Assembly (NCBI RefSeq): GCF_005484945.1
Contig: NZ_CP034035.1
Span: forward strand, 620,001 to 684,000
DNA length: 64,000 nt
Reading direction: 5' to 3'
Source: Brenneria rubrifaciens
Lineage (GTDB): Bacteria; Pseudomonadota; Gammaproteobacteria; Enterobacterales; Enterobacteriaceae
Below are positions 17,415 to 25,356 of the stretch, one piece after another (positions within the stretch are counted from its first letter, which is position 1; every line of letters starts with the position of its first letter). The notes under the pieces are model-generated. The model was not told the origin of the DNA. It did no database searches and was given only the letters and a program-made list of their open reading frames with translations. The position numbers and the translations under genes were made by a program.

Positions 17415-19274
17415 ATGGAGAAAAGAATGATGAGTACGCACTGGCTGTTCCTTATCACACTGCTGCGGGAACAGCGCGGCGCGGTAACAATGACCTATCT
17501 GCTCTGTTTTCCTGTGATATTGCTGGCGCTGCTGGGGTCGATTGATTTTATCCGTTACAGCATGGCGCAGGACAAGTTGCAGAACTCGCTGGATGCGGCG
17601 GTGATTTCCGCCGGGCGTAATCTGGACAAATTCACACCAGATAAAGGTTCTGACGATGAAACCAAGTGGCGCACCGACGCCAGCCGCTATTTTCGCAGCA
17701 ATATGCCGGAGAATTTTCTCGGCAGCCACATCCCGCTGGAAAATTTAAAGATAACTTACGGCACTGAAAACAATGAACAGGGCGCTATCTCCGGGCAACT
17801 GGTGCGAATGTCCGTAAGTGGCACCTTGCCATTATTGTCAACCGGCATGATGGAAAGAACCGCTTTTACACTGATGGCGACAAACGAAGCGGTACGCCGT
17901 ACCCGCAGCGATGTGGAAATGGTGCTGGCGCTGGATAATACCGGTTCTATGGGGCATGAAGACCGGATTGGCAAGCTGAAAATCGCTGCTACGAAACTGG
18001 TGGATACATTGCTGAGCGCGGCGCAGGCCGGCAAGGTCGCCAGCCAATCATTCATCGGTGTCGTGCCTTTTGCCGATACGGTGTATGTTGGCCAAGAGAA
18101 AGTACATTGGCTGTCACCAAGGGCGCAGCAGATGCGCTACATCGAAGCAGGCAAGCATTGGGGCGGTTGTTTGGTAGAACCTTACGTCAATAACACCTTC
18201 GAGGCCAAACCGGGGTTACCAGGCAATTTTGAGCCGCTGATGACGGTTGGGACAAAAGAAATCGACATGAAAAAAGTTGAAAACGTCCCTTATTATGAAA
18301 TTGATGGCAATTCTTTAGAAATTAGCGGCCAGGACATTGATAAGCGAATAAACGATCCTGATTTGAAAAATAATCATACAATCCGAGTCAGCTTCGCTTT
18401 TAATTCTTATCATCGCCAATGGCAATATGGTGATACAGGCTGGTTGAATAATTGTCTGTCAGACCGAAAAATGATTTTTCTCAGCAATAATGCACCCGAT
18501 CTAAAGCGTAAGATTAATGCAATGGAGATAGGTGGTCGTACTATTATTCCATTAGGTTTATTATGGTCATGGCGTATGCTTGACGCAGACTGGCGTGGCG
18601 CTGACGGTTGGGGGGATAGTAATAAACCCCGCGATCCCGCGATCGGCTTGAAGAAAGTTATTGTTCTGCTGACCGATGGCAATAATGGCCTCGATCCTGT
18701 CGTAGGCACTACCGTCCCCTTTAAATTGAAAGATGTAGGCGTTATTATCGATGGCGAGAATGATGGTGAAAAGAGTGTTAATTTAAGTTTTAAATATCGG
18801 TTAAATAAAGGTGATGCCTGGTCGAAACGGTATTTACCGCTGAAAATATCTGATGATAGTAACTTTTTAAATAGATTCTATGCTAATAGCTCTGATTTTA
18901 ATTCGTTACGAATAGGCTCTCCTGATGAATTAAAGGCAGGGGGGACTGAAAATGGTACAAAAATAAATCCTTTTGGTCTGTTATTTCAGAAGCCGAGTGG
19001 TAACGACTCTGATTGGCTGGTCGGTAATAATACGCTTAATACGCTGACCACCAAGCTGTGTGAAAACATTAAAAACGAATACCAGGAAAAAAATAAAAAT
19101 ATCGAAATCTACACAGTGGTGCTGGGCAGCGGCACCAATGACAGAACCAAATCTATGATGCAAAACTGTTCTAGCGGCACGGGCAACTATTTTGATGCCA
19201 GCAACGTGGACCATCTATCCTCTGCGTTTCAGAGCATTGCCAGTTCGCTCACCGAACTGCGGTTAAATAAATAG
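17415..19274 (+). CDS. tadG: TadG pilus protein with von Willebrand A domain
   Basis: 619 residues. A TadE-like N-terminal anchor (RGAVTMTYLLCFPVILLALL) followed by a large vWA domain. The MIDAS motif DNTGSMG lies near residue 173 and a second motif, LLTDGNNG, near 418. TadG is thought to anchor the pilus or sense surface contact. The middle of the gene (about 18.2-19.1 kb) is clearly more AT-rich than the rest of the operon and holds a long insertion between the two vWA halves, typical of fast-evolving surface-exposed parts. Last gene of the tad operon. Confidence 0.92.
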   Translation: MEKRMMSTHWLFLITLLREQRGAVTMTYLLCFPVILLALLGSIDFIRYSMAQDKLQNSLDAAVISAGRNLDKFTPDKGSDDETKWRTDASRYFRSNMPENFLGSHIPLENLKITYGTENNEQGAISGQLVRMSVSGTLPLLSTGMMERTAFTLMATNEAVRRTRSDVEMVLALDNTGSMGHEDRIGKLKIAATKLVDTLLSAAQAGKVASQSFIGVVPFADTVYVGQEKVHWLSPRAQQMRYIEAGKHWGGCLVEPYVNNTFEAKPGLPGNFEPLMTVGTKEIDMKKVENVPYYEIDGNSLEISGQDIDKRINDPDLKNNHTIRVSFAFNSYHRQWQYGDTGWLNNCLSDRKMIFLSNNAPDLKRKINAMEIGGRTIIPLGLLWSWRMLDADWRGADGWGDSNKPRDPAIGLKKVIVLLTDGNNGLDPVVGTTVPFKLKDVGVIIDGENDGEKSVNLSFKYRLNKGDAWSKRYLPLKISDDSNFLNRFYANSSDFNSLRIGSPDELKAGGTENGTKINPFGLLFQKPSGNDSDWLVGNNTLNTLTTKLCENIKNEYQEKNKNIEIYTVVLGSGTNDRTKSMMQNCSSGTGNYFDASNVDHLSSAFQSIASSLTELRLNK

Positions 19275-19586
19275 CTGGGGTCTCTGTAAGCTATGATGTA
19301 TTTTTTGATTTATAATGGGCTTTGCTGCACCTCGAAAATGATTTATTCAACAATCTATGGTCACCCCGTTTTTTGCAACTACTGAATTTGATACAAGTTG
19401 GCTTGCTTTAATCTATTCGGCGTCACGGTGAGCAAACATGCCTGCGCCTTGATGAGTTTCGCGCCTGATGAACCTTAAAAAGCCGTCGGCTTCATTGAGC
19501 CATTATTGAATTCAGGTTTTCATCAGGCCGTCAGGCCTTTTATGTCATCAATATTCAGTCTTCGCAAAACCAGATGGGTCACTATT
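19275..19586. other. Junction between the tad operon and the ssrA island
   Basis: No gene seen. A short inverted repeat AGGCC-gtca-GGCCT followed by TTT at about 19525-19541 could be a weak terminator. The rest is unremarkable, moderately AT-rich DNA. Confidence 0.4.
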
Positions 19587-19802
19587 TTAATCAATTAGCT
19601 GTAAGTCTGCCTCAATAAGGGTTTGTCCTAGCTTTTTGGTTACTGGCACCGCATACCTGAAATACCAATTTTTCTTGCCGCCTACAGAGAGAGGGGCGAT
19701 TCGTAGCATCAGGCCGTCACCATCAAAAAGGTTGATCTCCTTTTCTGCTGGCTTAGTATTTTTGATTTCAGTGTCAGTAAGTTTCTTAGCGATCTTTGCC
19801 AT
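19587..19802 (-). pseudogene. Truncated P4-type integrase (N-terminal Arm-binding domain only)
   Basis: The 71 codons from ATG 19802 (MAKIAKKLTDTEIKNTKPAE ... LFDGDGLMLRI ... KKNWYFRYAVP) are the DUF4102 N-terminal domain of P4-family tyrosine integrases. The intact integrase at 31846-33087 has the same start pattern (LTDTEIKAAKPQ ... LHDGDGLQLLI). The frame stops soon after, before any catalytic core, so the protein cannot be an active recombinase. It sits 70 bp from a partial copy of the ssrA 3' end, mirroring the intact int-ssrA arrangement. I read it as the scar of an earlier island at the same site. Confidence 0.85.
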
Positions 19803-19805
19803 TTT

Positions 19806-19961
19806 AGGACCCTCGATTTTGGGACCCTTTGCGTTGGGTCCCAAAAAGGGTGCCATAACGAGTAGCTTCGCGCTGGGGGGATTTGAATTTGTCATTTAAT
19901 TATTTAATTTTAAAATATATTAATGATTTTTATTTAGGATTATGGGCCCAAGAGTGGGCCT
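19806..19961. repeat. Cluster of GGGACCC/GGGCCC-type palindromes upstream of the integrase remnant
   Basis: AGGACCCT (19806), GGGACCCT (19821), GGGTCCCA (19836), a degenerate GGGTGCCA (19848), GGGCCC (19944) and GGGCC (19956), spaced about 12-15 bp within each group. The layout resembles the GGTACC cluster ahead of the intact integrase. Confidence 0.6.
19872..19887. other. Partial duplicate of the ssrA 3' end (candidate att site)
   Basis: The 16 bases GCTGGGGGGATTTGAA are identical to 33275-33290 in the 3' end of ssrA and lie in the same orientation. P4-type integrases at ssrA use this region. The two copies bracket the defence genes, so they are likely attL and attR of the present island or of a tandem pair. 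Confidence 0.75.
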
Positions 19962-20206
19962 AAAAGTTTATTCACATTAGATCCTGTCCCTGTGATGGCT
20001 GGTAAGGTGAACGAAGTACAATGGTCCATTTCATATTAAGCTCTTCACTAATGCGCTGGTGAATGTTCACTTGAGCCTATCTATTAGAAAATAAAAGTTA
20101 GGTAATGCTGGTGTAAAAAATCTTGAGGAGTGCAATACAGGAAGAGGTAGTTATCTTTCTTGTATGACGCTGACAGATGGGAGTCTGCGATGAAAAATAA
20201 CGATGT

Positions 20207-20229
20207 AATTTGTTTATTATAAACAAATT
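20207..20229. promoter_or_regulatory. Perfect inverted repeat ahead of the defence operon
   Basis: AATTTGTTTA (20207-20216), 3-nt gap, TAAACAAATT (20220-20229); it ends 42 bp before the ATG of the first gene. An AT-rich dyad in this position suits a repressor or autoregulator site; it has no T run after it, so it is not a good terminator. No binding protein is known. Confidence 0.45.
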
Positions 20230-20271
20230 TTATATGATTTTAGCTTGTTCTCCGAAGATTGTGGGGGAATT

Positions 20272-21750
20272 ATGGCTCGGGAACATAGGCATCCACCAAG
20301 CGCAGCATGTCTTTCGGCCTCGATGAGGGATCTTGGGTATTCGCTCGAAACGGCAATTGCTGATTTGATCGACAACAGCATTTCTGCTGGTGCAGATATT
20401 ATCGACATTATTTGTGATGTGTCAGGTAAGGTGCCTGTTGTCGCAATTCTTGACAACGGGACAGGGATGTCGGAAGACGGATTGATGGACGCGATGAGAC
20501 ATGGAACTGGTAATCCCAAGCAGCATCGTTCGCCGCGGGATCTGGGGCGCTTTGGTCTTGGACTGAAGACGGCGTCGTTCTCGCAGTGCCGTTCCTTGAC
20601 AGTGGTCAGCACAAGTGATGCTTCCATCTGTGGTGCCGAGTGGAACCTGGATCGCATCGATGCAGCAGACGACTGGATTCTGAGCATTCTTGATGAGACC
20701 GACATCCAGGCGCTGCCCTATGTCGATCGCCTCGGCAGGAACGGCACCGCAGTCCTCTGGCGAGAACTCGATCGCATGCTCGAAGACGAAGTCGGGGATC
20801 GGCGGCAGGAAATCGTGAACGAGAAGCTTGAGGTGGTGGGGCGACATCTCGCCCTCGTCTTCCATCGCTTCCTTTCGGGCGAGGTCAAGGGGCATCCCAG
20901 AATCACGCTTGCCATCAACGGTCACCCCATTGCCGCATTCGATCCTTTTTGCAGAAAGAATCCGGCCACTCAGGTTCTTCCGGAGGAAATCGTCCGCATC
21001 GGCGATGCGGAAGTGCGCCTGCAACCCTATGTGCTGCCACACCACAGCCGTCTTCCCGCGTCCGAGTACGACTACTACCAGGATCGCAGTGACTTTATCT
21101 CCAACCAGGGAGGCTATGTCTATCGGAACGGGCGCCTGATGGCGTGGGGAGATTGGTTCCGGCTGGTACCGAAGGGTGAGGCCACCAAACTGGCACGGGT
21201 GCAGATCGACTTTCCCAACACTCTGGACGAAGCTTGGACGATCGATATCAAGAAGTCGCGCGCCCGCCCGCCCCACGCGGTGCGTGAGCGCCTGCGTCAG
21301 ATAATATCTAAGATTGCCAGCCGCAGCGTGACGGTGCATCGGGGGCGTGGACAGAAGCTGTTTCAGGAAACCCAAGCTCCGTTCTGGGAGCGCTATGCCG
21401 ATCACGATGGCATCCGGTTCACGATCAACGACCAGCACCCGATCATCGCCTCGTTGGCAAGAAGACTCTCGCCAGAGGATGCCGATCTGCTTCGCACGCT
21501 GCTTGATTCAGTTGCTGCCTCGCTTCCAGTAGAGATGATCTATTCCGACTACTCGACCCACCCGCGCGAGATCAATCAGCGATCGGTGGATGAAAGCCAG
21601 ACCATGGAGCGCTTGAGGAGCCTGCGTCAGGTTCTGTACGGTGACGGGCCGGGCGATGCGAAGGCGTTTCTTCAGATCGTGCGCTCCACGCATCTTTTCG
21701 ATGGCCAGATCGAGCTGGCCGAAAAATTCATCAGCGAGGCCTTTGCATGA
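20272..21750 (+). CDS. MORC/MutL-type GHKL ATPase of a Mza-like defence operon
   Basis: 492 residues. Bergerat-fold ATP-binding motifs are clear: N box ETAIADLIDNSISAGA near residue 26, DNGTGM near 60, and G box GRFGLGLKTAS near 91. The rest resembles the S5-like transducer and a variable C-terminal part. Such prokaryotic MORC/MutL-like ATPases occur in operons with Z1, DUF4420 and AIPR proteins, a set reported as the Mza anti-phage system and earlier as MORC-linked restriction systems. ATG 20272 follows GGGGGA; the TTG at 20245 is a worse start. It overlaps the Z1 gene by 4 bp (ATGA). GC-rich, with codon use unlike the flanking AT-rich DNA. Confidence 0.88.
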   Translation: MAREHRHPPSAACLSASMRDLGYSLETAIADLIDNSISAGADIIDIICDVSGKVPVVAILDNGTGMSEDGLMDAMRHGTGNPKQHRSPRDLGRFGLGLKTASFSQCRSLTVVSTSDASICGAEWNLDRIDAADDWILSILDETDIQALPYVDRLGRNGTAVLWRELDRMLEDEVGDRRQEIVNEKLEVVGRHLALVFHRFLSGEVKGHPRITLAINGHPIAAFDPFCRKNPATQVLPEEIVRIGDAEVRLQPYVLPHHSRLPASEYDYYQDRSDFISNQGGYVYRNGRLMAWGDWFRLVPKGEATKLARVQIDFPNTLDEAWTIDIKKSRARPPHAVRERLRQIISKIASRSVTVHRGRGQKLFQETQAPFWERYADHDGIRFTINDQHPIIASLARRLSPEDADLLRTLLDSVAASLPVEMIYSDYSTHPREINQRSVDESQTMERLRSLRQVLYGDGPGDAKAFLQIVRSTHLFDGQIELAEKFISEAFA

Positions 21751-24398
21751 GCATTACAGCCATCACGGAAGAACGGAACATTGCCAACGCTCTCATCTCG
21801 GGCCTCGCCAACATGGCGGAAACGCCAACGCGCAATCAGGTGGAGGAAAAGGCAAGGCAGATTGCTTCAATCTTCGGCTATACAGGAGACCTCCGCAACA
21901 TTGTCACCGAGGCCATGGAATCGGTTGTGACCCGCATGGGAGCAGGCACCTCATTGGTTGATGTCAATGCGAAGCATAACGATCAATGGGTTCACAAGCG
22001 CGAGGACGTTAATTGGATCTATGCGAAGGCATATGAGGAGTTCCTTCGCAACGAGGGCTGGCCTCCTCAGATGGTCCAGTCGCTGAGCGATGTGACCAAC
22101 CGCATTCTTGGTCACCTTCAGGATCCACTGAGCGAAGGCTCGAGCTGGAACCGTCGTGGCCTGGTCATCGGCCATGTGCAGTCGGGGAAAACGGCCAACT
22201 ACACGGGTTTGATAGCACGTGCAGCCGATGCGGGCTACAAGTTCATCGTCGTCATCGCGGGCATTCACAACAACCTGCGCAGGCAGACACAGCAACGCAT
22301 TGACGAGGCCTTCATCGGTCGATCGAGTGATCCGGAGGATCGTCGGAAAATTGGCGTCGGCCTTGATCCAGACTATCCCGGTGCGGCAACACTCACTAAC
22401 ATCAACGAGGACTTCAACAAGAACACAGCGGCCAAGAGCGGCTGGAAGATCAACGACTTCAGCAAGCCGATCATCCTGATCATCAAGAAGAACGTCACGA
22501 CGCTCACTGCGTTGCATAAATGGCTGAAAGAACTGAACGCCGAAGGGAAAGACCGCATCTCCGATGTACCCATGCTGCTGATCGACGACGAAGCCGACAA
22601 CGCATCCATTAACACGAACAAGGAGGATCTGGACCCGACCAAGACGAATGCCATGATTCGCCGCATCTTGGGATTGTTCGCGAAGTCCTGTTACGTCGGA
22701 TATACGGCAACCCCATTCGCCAACATCTTCATCAATCCGGATGCCTATGACGATGATGTGCAGGAAGAGCTATTCCCTCGCGACTTCATCTATTGCCTGG
22801 ATGCACCCACAACCTATTTCGGTGCGGAGAAGGTATTCCTCAATGAGGCGACAAGCGAGTTGATCATCAGGCCGATCGATGATTGCGAGGATCTCATTCC
22901 CTACTCGCACAAACGCGACGATCCCGTCCACGAGTTGCCTCCCAGTCTCTATCGCGCACTCGACGAGTTCATCGTCGCCCGCGCCATTCGGAACCTGCGC
23001 GGACAGGCCGGCAAGCATTGCTCGATGATGGTCAATGTGTCGCGCTTTGTGCCGGTGCAGAAGGCTGTGCGCGATTTCCTGAGTCTCAGGGAGAAGAAGA
23101 TCAGAGAAGCAGTTCTCGCCAACTACGCGATGCCGGAAGACGTTTCGTTAAGAAACATGTACATGAAAGGCCTAAAGGAGGCTTTCGATGCCGAATATGC
23201 CGACGTTGGCGTCACATGGGCTGAAGTGAAGACTGCCCTCAATGGCGTCTTCGAGCATCTTCACCTCTATGTTATCAACAGCAAGAGTGACGAGGTGCTC
23301 GACTACAACCGGTACGAGAAGGAAGGCATCGGGCTGACGGCGATCGCGGTCGGTGGCCTGAGCCTGTCGCGAGGTTTGACCATCGAGGGATTGACCGTCA
23401 GCTACATGTACCGCAACACGAAGATGTACGACACCCTCATGCAGATGGGTCGCTGGTTCGGCTACCGGCCGGGCTTCGAGGATCTATGTCGCGTCCATCT
23501 ATCGCGCGATTCGATCAACTGGTACTCCCACATCGCCGATGCGGCCGAAGAACTTGTACAGCAGGTCAAGCGCATGCGACGCGACGGGTTGAGCCCGCGC
23601 CAGTTCGGTCTTTATGTCATGTCTCACCCAGACAGCCCCCTCTTGATCACGGCAACCAATAAGATGCGAAGCGGAGAAAAGGTGAAGTTTCGACAGAACT
23701 TCAGCGGTCGAATGCTGGAGAGCTATATCGTCTCGACTGATCCCGACGTCAATGTGCACAACTTTGCGCTGATCGAAGGTTTTTGGCGTGAGCAATTTGG
23801 AGAAAGGGCAGAAGAGCCCACCGGGAAGGGCGTCATATTCAAGGACGTGCCAGTCGAGATAATCGAGGATTTCTTGATTGCTTTTCAAGCACACAGCCAT
23901 TTTTCCGATCGAAAAGACGATACTGTTGCCTATCTGCGTGCACTCTCCGAGAAGCATCCTTCCGGTGATGTTCTTTTGATCTCACCTGGGGGTAGCGACA
24001 GGCCGTATAGCCTCAACGGACAGTCGCGTGTGGTTGCCAATCTCCAAGGCTCCGCTTGGCAATTGAACAAGGATCGTGTGGCTTCACGGGGAGACGAAAA
24101 GCTGGGCCTATCTCCAGAGCAGCAAGCTGCGGCAGTGGAGCTGGCTGCGTCCGGAGACAAGCCGGCTGCACCATCGGACACCCATTATCGCGAGATCAGA
24201 AACAAGCCATTACTGATGATTCATAGTTTGGATCCCCACGGCGATTCCCGTGTGAAAGGCCCCGTTGCCGCGTTTGGTGTCAGTTTTCCTGCCGGCCACT
24301 ACAAAACCGAAATCGAAGTTGTGGCGAACAAAGTGTGGCTGGAAAGGATGCAAGGAACGCCTGACGACCCAGATGCCGAGGAGGACTATGATGACTGA
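21747..24398 (+). CDS. Z1-domain helicase-like NTPase of a Mza-like defence operon
   Basis: 883 residues. A P-loop near residue 141 (GHVQSGKTANY), a Walker B near 277 (LLIDDEADN) and a motif III-like TATPFAN near 318 define a superfamily-2-type core; the Z1 domain follows (GGLSLSRGLTIEGL, MQMGRWFGYRPGFEDLCR). Z1 proteins are found in restriction and defence operons and probably move along or remodel DNA. The gene overlaps its upstream neighbour by 4 bp and the DUF4420 gene at its 3' end, so the four are translated as one unit. Confidence 0.9.
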   Translation: MSITAITEERNIANALISGLANMAETPTRNQVEEKARQIASIFGYTGDLRNIVTEAMESVVTRMGAGTSLVDVNAKHNDQWVHKREDVNWIYAKAYEEFLRNEGWPPQMVQSLSDVTNRILGHLQDPLSEGSSWNRRGLVIGHVQSGKTANYTGLIARAADAGYKFIVVIAGIHNNLRRQTQQRIDEAFIGRSSDPEDRRKIGVGLDPDYPGAATLTNINEDFNKNTAAKSGWKINDFSKPIILIIKKNVTTLTALHKWLKELNAEGKDRISDVPMLLIDDEADNASINTNKEDLDPTKTNAMIRRILGLFAKSCYVGYTATPFANIFINPDAYDDDVQEELFPRDFIYCLDAPTTYFGAEKVFLNEATSELIIRPIDDCEDLIPYSHKRDDPVHELPPSLYRALDEFIVARAIRNLRGQAGKHCSMMVNVSRFVPVQKAVRDFLSLREKKIREAVLANYAMPEDVSLRNMYMKGLKEAFDAEYADVGVTWAEVKTALNGVFEHLHLYVINSKSDEVLDYNRYEKEGIGLTAIAVGGLSLSRGLTIEGLTVSYMYRNTKMYDTLMQMGRWFGYRPGFEDLCRVHLSRDSINWYSHIADAAEELVQQVKRMRRDGLSPRQFGLYVMSHPDSPLLITATNKMRSGEKVKFRQNFSGRMLESYIVSTDPDVNVHNFALIEGFWREQFGERAEEPTGKGVIFKDVPVEIIEDFLIAFQAHSHFSDRKDDTVAYLRALSEKHPSGDVLLISPGGSDRPYSLNGQSRVVANLQGSAWQLNKDRVASRGDEKLGLSPEQQAAAVELAASGDKPAAPSDTHYREIRNKPLLMIHSLDPHGDSRVKGPVAAFGVSFPAGHYKTEIEVVANKVWLERMQGTPDDPDAEEDYDD

Positions 24399-25356
24399 CT
24401 CCTCACCTTGGGACGAAATCGCCGTTCCTAGCACGGACTTCAATGTCCGCCAAGTTGCGGCAAAAACAGCCGTGCCCTGCTTCTGGGGACGTGATGACAG
24501 TGGTGCCTGCCTGTTCATTGTGGAACTTCAGGGCGACCACGCAGCCCAGTACCGGAAGAATGCGGTCACGGTGAACGGCGTCGATGTCGATCTTCGTGCC
24601 GGCGCTCGGGGGCAGCAACACCTAGTCCTCGTTCTTGAAAGACAGGTCGATCGCGATCTCTTCGAAGGACTGTGCCAAACCCTTGCATTCGCACTGGAAC
24701 ACGCCACCGATTCGGCCAGCTCTCTGGCAGTCTCGCTGGCACACATCCGTCGCTGGAAGACTTTCCTCTCGGGCCGAAGTCAGCATCTTTCCACCGAGGA
24801 AGTCCGTGGTCTCTTCGCTGAAATCGTCTTTCTGATGGAACTGATCGATCGGCAAATGCCGAGCAATGCCGCTGTTGAAGCCTGGCTTGGTCCGGAACGA
24901 TCACATCAGGATTTCATCTTCGGCAATACGGCTGTTGAGGTCAAGTCACTCTCGGGCGCCGAGCGGAGCAGTATCCGCATTTCGTCGGAAGACCAGCTTG
25001 AATCCCTGAACGACGCACTGTTCCTGCGCGTCTACCGGCTAAGCAATCTGGCTGACGCGGCAGGTGCCCGCTCGCTCAACGAGCTTGTCACTGCCGTCCA
25101 GGCGCGGCTCGATAAGGCAGAGGCCATCGAGGCCTTTGACCGGAAGCTGGTTGCACACGGCTACGCTCCGCTCCCTAACTATGATGAGCAACGTTTTGTC
25201 GTCAGCGACGTGCGCAGCTATCAGGTCGCCGACGATTTTCCGCGTCTCATGCGGTCGCAACTGCCGGCAGGGATTACCAAGGTAGCCTACGACATCAGAC
25301 TGGAAACGATTGCGCAATACGAGTGCGACGGTGCCGCCGTCTTCGGAGGAGAGTGA
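24388..25356 (+). CDS. PD-(D/E)XK motif protein (DUF4420) of a Mza-like defence operon
   Basis: 322 residues. The segment HQDFIFGNTAVEVKSL near residues 172-187 fits a restriction-type nuclease core: Asp, then the E-V-K tripeptide in a hydrophobic strand. A preceding helix holds conserved Glu (RGLFAEIVFLMEL). The family, DUF4420, is predicted to be the nuclease of Z1/MORC/AIPR operons. Two adjacent ATG codons (24388 and 24391) follow AGGAGG within the Z1 gene end. The stop overlaps the AIPR start by one base. Confidence 0.85.
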   Translation: MMTDSSPWDEIAVPSTDFNVRQVAAKTAVPCFWGRDDSGACLFIVELQGDHAAQYRKNAVTVNGVDVDLRAGARGQQHLVLVLERQVDRDLFEGLCQTLAFALEHATDSASSLAVSLAHIRRWKTFLSGRSQHLSTEEVRGLFAEIVFLMELIDRQMPSNAAVEAWLGPERSHQDFIFGNTAVEVKSLSGAERSSIRISSEDQLESLNDALFLRVYRLSNLADAAGARSLNELVTAVQARLDKAEAIEAFDRKLVAHGYAPLPNYDEQRFVVSDVRSYQVADDFPRLMRSQLPAGITKVAYDIRLETIAQYECDGAAVFGGE

